Below the pieces are notes generated by a model. The model was not told the origin of the DNA, searched no databases, and was given only the letters and a program-made list of their open reading frames with translations. This document shows positions 34,276 through 43,268 of a stretch of DNA of 64,000 bases, one piece after another. How positions within the stretch are numbered: position 1 is the first letter of the stretch; each line of letters begins with the position of its first letter. The stretch is from the NCBI RefSeq assembly GCF_000802385.1, contig NZ_JTDN01000002.1:434001-498000 (forward strand), written 5' to 3'. Source of the stretch: Croceibacterium mercuriale (GTDB taxonomy: Bacteria > Pseudomonadota > Alphaproteobacteria > Sphingomonadales > Sphingomonadaceae). The translations under genes were made by a program, and so were the position numbers.

Positions 34276-35283
34276 ATGCCCGCCAACTTCTCCTGGATCC
34301 GGCCGGAGCCGTGGGGCATCCATGTGGTGCCGGCCGACTGCTGGATCGATCCGGCGCGGGAGGTGCCGCATGCGCTGGTGACGCACGGCCATGCCGATCA
34401 TGCGCGCGGCGGGCACGGGCAGACGGTGGCGACCCCGGCCACGCTGGCCATCATGGAGCTGCGCTACAACACCCGCGAGGGCGCGGTGCCGGTGGAATAT
34501 GGCGAGACGATCCGCCTGCCCGGCGATGTGAGCGCCACCTACATTCCCGCCGGCCATGTGCTGGGCAGCGCGCAGATCCTGCTGGAACATGCCGGGGAGC
34601 GGGTGATCGTGACCGGCGACTACAAGCGGCGGCACGACCCGACCTGCCCGCCCTTCCAGGTGACGCCGTGCGACATCTTCATCACGGAGGCGACCTTCGG
34701 CCTGCCGGTCTTCACCCATCCCCCGATCGCCGGCGAGATGGCCAAGCTCAAGGCACGGCTGGCCAGCCAGCCCGATCGCTGCGTGCTGGTCGGCGCCTAC
34801 GCCTTGGGCAAGGCGCAACGGGTAATCACCGAATTGCGGGCCGCTGGGCATCATGACCCGATCTACCTGCACGGTGCGCTGGAACGCATGTGCCGCCTGT
34901 ACGAGGATTGGGGCATCGACCTGGGCGAACTGCGGCTGGTGGCAGATGCCAGGAAGGACGAGATGCGAGGGGCGGTGGTGATCTGCCCGCCCTCCGCACT
35001 GAACGATCGCTGGAGCCGGCGCCTGCCCGATCCGGTCACCTCCATGGCCAGTGGCTGGATGATGGTGCGCCAGCGCGCCCGCCAGCGCGGGGTGGAGCTG
35101 CCGCTGATCATCTCCGACCATGCCGACTGGCCCGAGCTTATCCAGACCATCCAGGAGGTGAACCCGCAGGAAAGCTGGATCACCCACGGGCGCGAGGAGG
35201 CGCTGCTGCGCTGGTGCGAGCTGCACCAGCGGAAAGCGCGCGCGCTGGCGCTCGTCGGGTATGACGAGGACGAGGACGACTGA
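34276..35283 (+). CDS. Ligase-associated DNA exonuclease (metallo-beta-lactamase fold)
   Basis: 335-residue nuclease of the beta-CASP/metallo-beta-lactamase superfamily found next to ATP-dependent ligases. The metal motif HGHADH (H37, H39, D41, H42) is intact; later histidines in PAGHVLGSAQI and GDYKRRHDP, and ISDHADW near the end, complete the site. It is cytoplasmic and predicted to process DNA ends for the adjacent ligase. The start is ATG 34276 (a GTG directly before it is in frame); the Shine-Dalgarno AGGAGG is only 2 bases away and inside a hairpin. A 2-base gap separates it from the ligase gene. Confidence 0.85.
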   Translation: MPANFSWIRPEPWGIHVVPADCWIDPAREVPHALVTHGHADHARGGHGQTVATPATLAIMELRYNTREGAVPVEYGETIRLPGDVSATYIPAGHVLGSAQILLEHAGERVIVTGDYKRRHDPTCPPFQVTPCDIFITEATFGLPVFTHPPIAGEMAKLKARLASQPDRCVLVGAYALGKAQRVITELRAAGHHDPIYLHGALERMCRLYEDWGIDLGELRLVADARKDEMRGAVVICPPSALNDRWSRRLPDPVTSMASGWMMVRQRARQRGVELPLIISDHADWPELIQTIQEVNPQESWITHGREEALLRWCELHQRKARALALVGYDEDEDD

Positions 35284-35285
35284 CG

Positions 35286-36881
35286 GTGGAGGAATTCGCC
35301 GCCCTGATCGACGCACTGGTCTACACCACCAGCCGCAATGCCAAGCTGCAGCTGGTGGCCGATTACCTTGTCCGCACGCCTGACCCCGATCGCGGCTGGG
35401 CACTGGCGGCGCTGACCGAGGGGCTGGACTTCCCCGCGGTGAAGAGCTCCACCATCCGCAACCTGCTGCACGACCGGGTCGACCCGGTGCTGTGGACGCT
35501 CTCCCGCGATTTCGTGGGCGACACGGCGGAGACCGCCAGCCTGCTGTGGCCGCAACCCCTGACGCCAGCGGCCCCGCCGCCCACGGTCAGCGAGGCGGTC
35601 GATCTGCTGGCCGGGATGACCCGCGCCACGGTCGGCGTGCAGCTGGCGCAGCTGCTGGACCGGCTGGATGGCGATGGCCGTTATGCCCTGCTGAAGCTGG
35701 CCACCGGGGCGATGCGCGTGGGCGTGTCCGCCCGGCTGGCCAAGACCGCCTTCGCGCAAGGGTTCGGCGTCAGCGTAGAGGAGGTGGAGGAATACTGGCA
35801 CGCCATCCCCGCGCCCTATGTGCCCCTGTTCGACTGGGCCGCGAACGGCGCCACCCCGCCCGACACTGCCGCGCTGCCGCTGTTCCGCCCGTTCATGCTG
35901 GCGCACCCGCTGGAGGAGCTGGAGGTCGACCTCGCCGACTACGTTGCGGAGTGGAAGTGGGACGGCATCCGCGTGCAGCTGGCCCATGCCGGCGGCGAGA
36001 CGCGACTATATTCGCGCGGCGGGGAAGACATCACCGGCACCTTTCCCGAGATGGCGGAGGCGCTGATGATCCCTGCCGTGCTGGATGGCGAATTGCTGGT
36101 GCGCGGCGCGCATCAGGGGGGCGAGGAAGGCGGCGCGGCCAGCTTCAACGCGCTGCAGCAGCGGCTGGGGCGCAAGGTGGTCAGCGCGAAGATGCTGGCC
36201 GACTATCCCGCCTTCGTGCGGCTGTACGACGTGCTGCAACTGGACGGCACGGACCTGCGTGACCAACCGTGGACCGAACGCCGCGCCGCACTGGAGGGGC
36301 TGCTGGCGCGGCTGCCGGCCGACAAGTTCGACATTTCCGCCGTGATCGCCGCCGACCATTTCGCGCATCTCGCCACCATCCGTGAAGGCACGCGGGACGA
36401 CGCGATCGAGGGCGTGATGCTGAAGAAGCGCGACAGCCCCTATGTCGCGGGCCGCCGCACCGGGCTGTGGTACAAGTGGAAGCGCGATCCGCTGCTGGTG
36501 GATTGCGTGCTGATGTATGCGCAGCGCGGCAGCGGCAAGCGGTCCAGCTTCTACAGCGACTACACCTTCGGCTGCTGGGACGGCGATCCCGATGCCGGGG
36601 CGGAGCTGCTACCGGTGGGCAAGGCCTATTCCGGCTTCACCGACGAGGAGCTGAAGCGGCTGGACAAGCATGTGCGGCAACACACGGTGAAGCGCTTCGG
36701 CCCGGTGCGGGAGACGGACCGGTCGCTGGTGTTCGAGGTCGCGTTCGATTCCATCCACGCCAGCAAGCGGCACAAGAGCGGCCTCGCCATGCGCTTCCCC
36801 CGCATCCACCGCGTGCGCTGGGACAAGCCGGTGCACGAGGCGGACCGGATCGCCGCCCTGCAGGCACTGGTACGGGACTGA
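35286..36881 (+). CDS. ATP-dependent DNA ligase (ligase/exonuclease repair pair)
   Basis: 531 residues. The adenylation lysine is K224 in EWKWDGIRVQ (motif I), followed by LYSRGGEDITGTFPE (motif III region), DGELLV, and GVMLKKRDSPYVAGRR / LWYKWKR (motifs IV-V). An N-terminal DNA-binding helical domain precedes the catalytic core, and the C-terminal OB fold ends at DRIAALQALVRD. It closely fits the family often annotated as cisplatin-damage-response ATP-dependent ligase. It starts at GTG 35286, 2 bases after the exonuclease stop, so the two are co-translated. It is a non-replicative repair enzyme and is independent of the xylan genes. Confidence 0.9.
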   Translation: MEEFAALIDALVYTTSRNAKLQLVADYLVRTPDPDRGWALAALTEGLDFPAVKSSTIRNLLHDRVDPVLWTLSRDFVGDTAETASLLWPQPLTPAAPPPTVSEAVDLLAGMTRATVGVQLAQLLDRLDGDGRYALLKLATGAMRVGVSARLAKTAFAQGFGVSVEEVEEYWHAIPAPYVPLFDWAANGATPPDTAALPLFRPFMLAHPLEELEVDLADYVAEWKWDGIRVQLAHAGGETRLYSRGGEDITGTFPEMAEALMIPAVLDGELLVRGAHQGGEEGGAASFNALQQRLGRKVVSAKMLADYPAFVRLYDVLQLDGTDLRDQPWTERRAALEGLLARLPADKFDISAVIAADHFAHLATIREGTRDDAIEGVMLKKRDSPYVAGRRTGLWYKWKRDPLLVDCVLMYAQRGSGKRSSFYSDYTFGCWDGDPDAGAELLPVGKAYSGFTDEELKRLDKHVRQHTVKRFGPVRETDRSLVFEVAFDSIHASKRHKSGLAMRFPRIHRVRWDKPVHEADRIAALQALVRD

Positions 36882-36885
36882 CGGT

Positions 36886-37776
36886 TCAGAACAGCGCCGT
36901 CAGGGCCACACCCGCGCAGATGGCAACGCCCGCGGCCATCTGCCGCAGGTTCACCGTTTCGCGGAACAGTCGATGCCCGGCCAGGGCGGCGATCGGCGCC
37001 TCGATGATGCCCAGCGCCCGCACCGGCGCGGCGGGTGCCAGTGCCAGCGCGACGAACCAGCCGGCCGAGGCACAGGCACCGCACAGGCCCGCGCCCAGCG
37101 ATGGGCGCCAGCGGCGCAGGACCTCCCACAATGCCGCCGGATCGCGCCAGACGAGGAACAGCACCAGCGCGACCGTCTGCATCGCCTGCACCACGGCCAC
37201 CGTGACCAGTGCGGCGAAGATCGGCTCCCGGCTGTCGAGTGCCAGTGCCGCATGGCGGAACGCATTCAGCGCCAGGCCGAACAGCAATCCGGACAGCAGG
37301 CCCAGCGCCACCCCGGTGCGGGAATGGCGGACCTGGCGCGGGTCGGGCCAGCTCAGCATGGTCAGCCCGGCGGTGGCGACAGCGACCCCGGCCCAGGCGC
37401 CCCCGCTCAGCCGTTCGTGATAGATCACCAGCCCCGCCAGCGCCGTCAGTGGTAGCGAACTCTGCTGCAGCGCGGTGCCCAGCGCCAGGCCGCACCGGTG
37501 CATCGCCCCCAGCAGCGCCGCCGTGGCCAGGACCTGACTGGCCGCGCCTGCCACTGCCGGGACCCAGAACCCGCCCGACCAGTCGGGCTGCGCACCGGGC
37601 GCGAAGGGCAGAGCCACCAGCACGAACACCATGGAGAAGGGCAACCCGAACAGGAACCGCACCAGGGTCGCACCCCATGGACCGGACGTGCCCATCACCC
37701 CGCGCTGCAGGGCGTTACGGCCCACCTGGAAGGTCGCGGCGGCAATCGTCGCCGGGACCCACACCCACTCAGTCAC
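36886..37776 (-). CDS. EamA/DMT family transporter
   Basis: 296-residue inner-membrane protein with about ten hydrophobic helices in two homologous halves, the drug/metabolite transporter layout (for example ALNAFRHAALALDSREPIFAAL between the halves, and IIEAPIAALAGHRLFRETVNLRQ near the end, the usual EamA second-repeat motif). Substrate unknown. GTG start at 37776, overlapping the end of the neighbouring minus-strand gene by 8 bases, so cotranscription with the Tam41-like and diacylglycerol kinase genes upstream is likely. It converges on the ligase gene with only 4 bases between. Confidence 0.78.
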   Translation of the reverse strand: MTEWVWVPATIAAATFQVGRNALQRGVMGTSGPWGATLVRFLFGLPFSMVFVLVALPFAPGAQPDWSGGFWVPAVAGAASQVLATAALLGAMHRCGLALGTALQQSSLPLTALAGLVIYHERLSGGAWAGVAVATAGLTMLSWPDPRQVRHSRTGVALGLLSGLLFGLALNAFRHAALALDSREPIFAALVTVAVVQAMQTVALVLFLVWRDPAALWEVLRRWRPSLGAGLCGACASAGWFVALALAPAAPVRALGIIEAPIAALAGHRLFRETVNLRQMAAGVAICAGVALTALF

Positions 37777-38635
37777 GCTGTCGCCGTTTGCGCGCCAGTT
37801 CCAGCAGCATGGCGGGGGCGGACAGCAGCGGGTGCTTCTCGCGCCACGGCGTCACCGCCACCGCGATGCCGGTGTGCCGTTCCACCTTCCACGCGGCATA
37901 GCGCGCCGCGCCATCGAAGGTTGCCGCCGCGCGCACCAGCCGCACCACGTTCAGCGGTTTGCCCATGCGCCGCCGCCGCGCCCACCAGCGCCGCGCGCGC
38001 GCGCGCTGGCTGCGGGAGAGATACGGGATCAGCGTGGCGCCGTCCTGATCGAAGGCGATGCCTTCCCGCGCCCATATGGCGGGCAGCAGGCCGGTGAAAT
38101 GGGTGCGGTGCGTGGCGAGGATCGTGTCGCCGCGCCCCGGCGCCTCGACCCGCAGCTCCGCCCGATAGGTGGCCTGGAACAGCGCGCGCCAGAACTCCTC
38201 CTCCGCGCCCCGCGCCGGGCCCAGCGCGGCGGCGAGCCAGGCGGCGGTGCCGGCGGCGGCATCCAGCGCCTTCGCCACGGCGGTCGCGTCTCCGTCGCTG
38301 CGCTGCCACACCAGCGCGGACGGCTGCACGAAACGTGCCCAGATGGTGGTGTCGACCGTCTCCCCGCCCGCCGCCGCGGCAAAGGTGGCCAGGTGCATGG
38401 TGGCGATCTTGGCGCGCAGGTCGCGGCCCTCGTGCTGCCATTCACGGTAGGACACGCGCGGCCATAGCCCGCGTTGAACAGGACCATCGGTCAGGACGTA
38501 GAAATCGAGCACGCCCTCCAGCGCGCCGGTGCGCAGGTTGGAACCGTAGAACAGCACCGCCGCAGCACCGGCTTCCGCCTGCGCAAGTGTGGCGGCAAAG
38601 GCGCTGACCGCGGGATCGATCGGCATCGGGCTCAT
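37769..38635 (-). CDS. Putative nucleotidyltransferase, Tam41-like phosphatidate cytidylyltransferase
   Basis: 288 residues, soluble. The N-terminus has the nucleotidyltransferase pattern FYGSNLR (G31, S32) followed by LDFYVLTDGP (D44, D50), the GS...DxxxxxD order seen in Tam41-type CDP-diacylglycerol synthases. It continues LRAKIATMHLATF and WARFVQPSALVW, which I recall from bacterial relatives of that family. Its start overlaps the stop of a diacylglycerol kinase gene (ATGA), which supports a role in phospholipid synthesis: the kinase would make phosphatidate and this enzyme CDP-diacylglycerol. The assignment is from motif memory plus context and is moderately sure. A different nucleotidyltransferase substrate is possible. 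Confidence 0.55.
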   Translation of the reverse strand: MSPMPIDPAVSAFAATLAQAEAGAAAVLFYGSNLRTGALEGVLDFYVLTDGPVQRGLWPRVSYREWQHEGRDLRAKIATMHLATFAAAAGGETVDTTIWARFVQPSALVWQRSDGDATAVAKALDAAAGTAAWLAAALGPARGAEEEFWRALFQATYRAELRVEAPGRGDTILATHRTHFTGLLPAIWAREGIAFDQDGATLIPYLSRSQRARARRWWARRRRMGKPLNVVRLVRAAATFDGAARYAAWKVERHTGIAVAVTPWREKHPLLSAPAMLLELARKRRQRD

Positions 38636-39663
38636 GGCGTGACGAAGATCAGCTGCGGCCCGAGCGAGAGGCGGTAGCGGCCCGGCGGAAACGCCTCCCC
38701 GTCCAGGATGAACTGCTCGCCCAGATCCAGGCCGAACTCCTGCCCGCCCAGCAGGTGATAACCGCGCCGGACGGCGCCCCCGCCGATCAGCCCAGCCATG
38801 ACCAGCGGAATGCGCAGCAGCACGCCGGCCCGCGCGCGGTCCACGATCGCCAGCCGCAGCGCGCCGCCCAGCTTGCGGAACGGGCGCACGCCGCCGGGAA
38901 ACCGTTCCAGCGTGGAGGCGAACAGCATGAAGCGTTCGTCCGCCCGAGGCCCCTGCACATGCGGCAGCGGGCGCCCGGCGGAATCGCGCAGCCGCATGGG
39001 GGTGGACCGGCGGTAGGAATTGTCGGCCCTGCCGAACAGCGCCTGCAGCACGGTCCACAAGGCGGTCACCACCACGACCATGGCGTTGAACGCGCCGTGC
39101 CGGTGTGCCCGCTGCCCCAGCGCGACCGCGCGGGTATAAAGGCCGGCGCCCAGCGCGAAGCCGACCACCCGTGCCCGCGCGTTCTCCGCCTCCGCCACCA
39201 TCAGCGGGCGGCGGCGGGTGCAATGGCCAGCAGCCGCCGCGATCAGCGCCCTGTCCAGCGACCAGTCGGCCGGCAGCGACAGGTCGGCCGCCAGCGCATT
39301 GGTCTTGCCGGCGGGCAGCAGGATCAGCGCCGGCCAGGCCTGGCCGAACACCGCCGTGCCGCAGGTCAGCACGTCGCGCACCGTGCCGTCGCCGCCATCC
39401 ACCACCAGGTAATCGATCCGCTGCTCGGCAAAGCGGCGCAGGATGTCCAGCAGCTCGCCCCGGCGGGTCGGCGCCTCCACCAGCAGCGTGGCCGCGGCGC
39501 TGATCGCGGGTTCCACGCCGCCAGCATTGCGGTGGCTGCGCTGGTTGCGGATCACGCCGACCAGCGGCACGTCGCGCACCGGCGCGCGCACCGCATCGGA
39601 CAGCCCGGCCTCTGCCAGCGGCGCGACCGGCAGCTGGTCGAACAGGTGGATGGTCGCGTTCAT
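38632..39663 (-). CDS. Diacylglycerol kinase family lipid kinase
   Basis: 343-residue cytoplasmic, membrane-associated lipid kinase of the DAGK_cat family. The signature is DGGDGTVRD (GGDGT at about residues 90-94) in the first domain, preceded by a nucleotide-loop-like RNQRSHRN. PAGKTNALAADL replaces the more common GTGNDFA loop. A C-terminal beta-sandwich domain closes with LGEQFILDGEAF, where DGE is conserved in the family. It has about 30 extra N-terminal residues compared with YegS. It phosphorylates diacylglycerol or a related lipid with ATP. Coupled to the Tam41-like gene downstream. Confidence 0.82.
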   Translation of the reverse strand: MNATIHLFDQLPVAPLAEAGLSDAVRAPVRDVPLVGVIRNQRSHRNAGGVEPAISAAATLLVEAPTRRGELLDILRRFAEQRIDYLVVDGGDGTVRDVLTCGTAVFGQAWPALILLPAGKTNALAADLSLPADWSLDRALIAAAAGHCTRRRPLMVAEAENARARVVGFALGAGLYTRAVALGQRAHRHGAFNAMVVVVTALWTVLQALFGRADNSYRRSTPMRLRDSAGRPLPHVQGPRADERFMLFASTLERFPGGVRPFRKLGGALRLAIVDRARAGVLLRIPLVMAGLIGGGAVRRGYHLLGGQEFGLDLGEQFILDGEAFPPGRYRLSLGPQLIFVTP

Positions 39664-39786
39664 GGTGCCTGCGCATTTACCCTAAAATGGCAGGATGACC
39701 ATCACCTGCCCGTAGAGGCGGGCCCCTGCCGCTGCACCGGTGAACGCAGGCTTGCCCCGCCGCCCCGGTCCGATAGGCTGTGCGGC

Positions 39787-40989
39787 ATGTTCACCGACCT
39801 GCTGCCCGCCGCCACGGCCCTTGCCCCCCGCCTCGTCGCGCTGCGCCGCGCGATCCATGCCGAACCGGAGCTGGGGCTGCAGACCCCGCTGACACTGGCC
39901 AAGGTGCGCGAGGAGCTCGCCGACCTGCCGCTGGACTGGCGGGAGGGTACCTCCGCCACCGGCGCGATCGCCATCCTGACGGGTGGACGTCCCGGTGGAT
40001 CGGTGCTGCTGCGCGGCGACATGGACGCGCTGCCCATGGCGGAGGCGACCGGCCTGCCCTTCGCCTCCACCATCGCCGGCCGGATGCATGCCTGCGGCCA
40101 CGATGCGCACACCGCCATGCTGACCGGCGCCGCCCGGTTGCTGGCGGCGCGGCAGCATGAACTGGCGGGCGAGGTCCGCTTCATGTTCCAGCCAGGGGAG
40201 GAAGGCTTCCATGGCGCGCGGCACATGATCGAGGACGGCCTGCTCGATCCCCGGCCCGATGCCGCCTTCGCACTGCACATCATGCCCGACATGCCGCACG
40301 GGCAGGTTACCTGCCGCCCCGGCACAATGATGGCCGCGGCGGACATGCTGCGCATCGTCGTGACGGGCCGCGGCGGCCATGCCAGCCTGCCGCACCAGAC
40401 GCGCGACCCGGTGCCGGTAGCGGCGGAGATCATCACCGCGATCCAGGCACTGGTCACGCGCCGCTACAGCGCGGCGGAGGCGACCGTCATCACCATCACC
40501 ACCCTGCAGGCGGGCAGCGCGCACAATGTGATCCCGAATGAGGTGGTGCTGATCGGCACGGTCCGCACGCTGAGCGCGGAGCGACGGGCGGATGTGCGCG
40601 GCGCGCTGGCGCGCCTGGCTGATGGCATCGCCGGTGCGCACGACTGCACGGCCGAGGTCACCGTGACCGACGGCTTCCCGCCGACCGTCAACGATCCGCG
40701 CGCCGCCGCGCTGGTGGCGGAGGTCGCCGGCGCGCTGCCGCAGGCCGACTACGTGCCGATGGCGCATCCGCTGATGGGGGCGGAGGACTTTTCCTACGTG
40801 TTGCAGCAGGTGCCCGGCGCCATGGCCTTCCTGGGCGTGGCGCCGGCCGACAGCAACGATCCCTCCGTCCTGCCGGGCCTGCATTCCACCCGCATGCTGC
40901 TGGACGAGGGCGCCCTGCCCCGCGGCGCCGCGCTGCTGGCCGGCTGCGCGCTGCACTTCCTGCAGCGCGGCTGGCCGACTGGCGCCTGA
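39787..40989 (+). CDS. M20 family amidohydrolase (aminoacylase / carboxypeptidase-like)
   Basis: 400-residue cytoplasmic metallohydrolase of the IAL/hippurate-hydrolase branch: LRRAIHAEPELG at the start, GDMDALPM, HACGHDAHTAML (metal ligands), FQPGEEGFHGA with the catalytic glutamates, a dimerisation domain with GRGGHASLPHQTRDPV, and late MGAEDFSYVLQQVPG. It hydrolyses N-acyl amino acids or similar amides; the exact substrate is not visible. It starts at ATG 39787 and is divergent from the lipid kinase. No regulatory site was recognised. Confidence 0.87.
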   Translation: MFTDLLPAATALAPRLVALRRAIHAEPELGLQTPLTLAKVREELADLPLDWREGTSATGAIAILTGGRPGGSVLLRGDMDALPMAEATGLPFASTIAGRMHACGHDAHTAMLTGAARLLAARQHELAGEVRFMFQPGEEGFHGARHMIEDGLLDPRPDAAFALHIMPDMPHGQVTCRPGTMMAAADMLRIVVTGRGGHASLPHQTRDPVPVAAEIITAIQALVTRRYSAAEATVITITTLQAGSAHNVIPNEVVLIGTVRTLSAERRADVRGALARLADGIAGAHDCTAEVTVTDGFPPTVNDPRAAALVAEVAGALPQADYVPMAHPLMGAEDFSYVLQQVPGAMAFLGVAPADSNDPSVLPGLHSTRMLLDEGALPRGAALLAGCALHFLQRGWPTGA

Positions 40990-40995
40990 GACGTA

Positions 40996-43182
40996 TCAGA
41001 ACTGCAGGCTGGCGCCGACCATCACGTTGCGCGGGGTGCCCCAGCGATACTGGCTGTAGAAGCCGATCTGGCTGAAATATTCCTCGTCCAGCAGGTTCTC
41101 CAGATTGGCCTGCAGCTGCAGCTGCTCGGTCAGCTGGTAACGGGCCATCAGGTTCACGACCGCATAGCCGCCCTGTTCGAACCGGGGCGTGATCACCTCC
41201 CCGCTCGGCAGGGTCAGCACGCCGTCGGAATAGGCGCGGCTGCGATAGTTCACGCCGCCGCCGACCGTCAGCGGCGACAGGCCGCCATCGGGGGTGAAGG
41301 TGGTGAACAGCTTCAGCAGCTTGCGCGGCTGGTCGGTCAGCACGTCATCGCCGGCGGCATCCTCCGCCTCGAACAGGCTGAAGCCGGCATTGATGTTCCA
41401 GCCGGGCACGATCTCGCCCGTCGCCTCGATCTCGAACCCCTTGCTCACCACGCCCTCGCCCGCCTCGTAGGTGGTGCGCGGCAGGCCACCGGGGACGGTT
41501 GGCGGTGCGGTCAGGGGATTGAGGGCGACATTGTCCTGCTCGATGCGGAACAGGGCGATCGTGGTCTGCAGGGCCTCGTCGAAGAAGGCGCTCTTCAGGC
41601 CCACTTCGTAGGACACGCCCTGCAGCGGATCCAGCTGCACGAAGTCACGGCCGACCTCGCTCTGCGGCTGGAAGATCTCGGTGTAACTGGCGTAGAGGCG
41701 GTGGTTCGGCGTCAGGTCGAACAGCGCACCGGCATAGGGGATGAACACGCCGTCATCGCCGAAGTCGCTGCGCACGTCGTAATTGATGCCGGTCTGTTCC
41801 CAGCTGGCGATGCGCCCGCCGCCGATCAGCTTCAGCCGGTCCGACAGGTTCAGCCGCACCGCGCCATAGACGCCGGTCTGCTTGACCCGCTCGTCCACCC
41901 GCAGGGTGGTCTCGTCCGTGAAGCCGGGGTCTGGATATCCACCGTCATAGCCCAAGAACGGGTAATCGACCGCCTGGTAGCCGGCCACCGGCGCGAAGGT
42001 GGAGGTGTCGCGCACCAAGTTGGAATGCAGCCCGCCCACCACGATCTCGTGCTCGCGGCCGAACAGGTTGACCAGGCCGTTGACCTGCCCGTTGAAGCTG
42101 CTCTGCCGGTTGTCGCCTTCATCCTTGTAGGGATAGGCCGATCCGATCGTGCCGGTGTCCGCATCCACGAAGCCGGAGAAGTACAGCAGGGTCGCCTGCT
42201 GCTGGTTGCGCACGAAGTTGTAATGCACCTGCGCGCGCCAGCCATTGCCGAAATCATGCTCGCCGCTGATGAACAGGTTGCTGTTGTCGCTGTTCCAGTG
42301 CGTCCACGGCGCCGAAGTCGTCTGGCTGCGATCGAACTCCACGAAATCGCCGTTGCTGTCATAGGTCGGCAGCGCCCCCCAGGCGACGCCGCTGGGCCGG
42401 TGGATCTGGTGGCTGTAGCCGGCGCGCACCTCCGTATCGGGCGTCAGGTCGGCCTCGACCGTGCCGTAGAGAACCGTCTTCTCGTTCTCGTACCCGTCGA
42501 TGAAGTTGTCGCCCTGCTCGTACCGGGCGACGCCGCGGAAGCGGACGCGGCCATCGGCGGACAGGGCCCCGCCCACATCGGCCGTGGCGCGCAGCGTGTT
42601 CCACGATCCGTACTGCACGTCGGCATAGCCGGTCCAGTCCACGCTGTTGGCCTGCTTGCGCACCATGTTGATGCTGGCCGACGGCTCGCCCGCGCCTGTC
42701 ATCAGGCCAGTGGCGCCGCGCACCACCTCCACCCGGTCGAAGATGGAGACGTCGATGTTGGTCTCGCCCGCACCGCCCGCCAGCGTCCAGGCCATCGGCA
42801 CGCTGTCGATCTGGTAGTTGGTGATCTGGAAGCCGCGCGCGTAGAAATTGTTGCGCACATCGTCGATCGTCTCGGACGTGACGCCCACCGCATTGTCCAC
42901 CACATCGGCGATGCTGACCAAGTTCTGGTCGCGGATGCGCTGCGCGGTGATGATCGACACCGATTGCGGCGTCTCGCGGACCGTCAGGCCCAGCCCGGTC
43001 GCGGTGTCGATGGCATCGGCGATAGTGTAGCTGCCGCTGACGATGATGTCGTCATTCGCGCCATCATCGTGGTTCGCGGTCGCTTGCGCATCCTGGGCCA
43101 GCGTCGGCACCGCCGACAGAAACAGCGCCGGCAGTGCGGCCCCCAGCAACATCGCAGACTTCACGCGCATGACTTTTCCCAT
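40996..43182 (-). CDS. TonB-dependent siderophore receptor
   Basis: 728-residue outer-membrane receptor of the ferrichrome/FpvA-like class. Signal peptide to about PTLAQDAQ (residue 30); TonB-box region DDIIVSGSYT; plug with ETPQSVSIITAQRI, the siderophore-receptor signature; ARGFQITNYQIDSVP; and GATGLMTGAGEPSASINMVRK. The barrel closes with NLLDEEYFSQIG and the terminal ...VMVGASLQF. It is much shorter than the carbohydrate-type receptors in this window. A Fur-like box lies 46 bases upstream of the ATG (43182, preceded by GGGAGGAAG at good spacing), consistent with iron control. Siderophore identity is unknown and no synthesis genes are nearby. Confidence 0.9.
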   Translation of the reverse strand: MGKVMRVKSAMLLGAALPALFLSAVPTLAQDAQATANHDDGANDDIIVSGSYTIADAIDTATGLGLTVRETPQSVSIITAQRIRDQNLVSIADVVDNAVGVTSETIDDVRNNFYARGFQITNYQIDSVPMAWTLAGGAGETNIDVSIFDRVEVVRGATGLMTGAGEPSASINMVRKQANSVDWTGYADVQYGSWNTLRATADVGGALSADGRVRFRGVARYEQGDNFIDGYENEKTVLYGTVEADLTPDTEVRAGYSHQIHRPSGVAWGALPTYDSNGDFVEFDRSQTTSAPWTHWNSDNSNLFISGEHDFGNGWRAQVHYNFVRNQQQATLLYFSGFVDADTGTIGSAYPYKDEGDNRQSSFNGQVNGLVNLFGREHEIVVGGLHSNLVRDTSTFAPVAGYQAVDYPFLGYDGGYPDPGFTDETTLRVDERVKQTGVYGAVRLNLSDRLKLIGGGRIASWEQTGINYDVRSDFGDDGVFIPYAGALFDLTPNHRLYASYTEIFQPQSEVGRDFVQLDPLQGVSYEVGLKSAFFDEALQTTIALFRIEQDNVALNPLTAPPTVPGGLPRTTYEAGEGVVSKGFEIEATGEIVPGWNINAGFSLFEAEDAAGDDVLTDQPRKLLKLFTTFTPDGGLSPLTVGGGVNYRSRAYSDGVLTLPSGEVITPRFEQGGYAVVNLMARYQLTEQLQLQANLENLLDEEYFSQIGFYSQYRWGTPRNVMVGASLQF

Positions 43183-43227
43183 CCAGCTTCCTCCCGGTGG
43201 AAGGCTCGACGGGGCGCATAGTGTTTG

Positions 43228-43245
43228 TGAAACTTATTCTCAATA
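43228..43245. promoter_or_regulatory. Fur-like box upstream of the siderophore receptor
   Basis: TGAAACTTATTCTCAATA; the other strand reads TATTGAGAATAAGTTTCA, close to the GAGAATAA-type Fur targets. It stands out as an AT-rich island in GC-rich DNA. Confidence 0.6.
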
Positions 43246-43268
43246 GCTTTCTAGCAGGCGTCTGGCGA

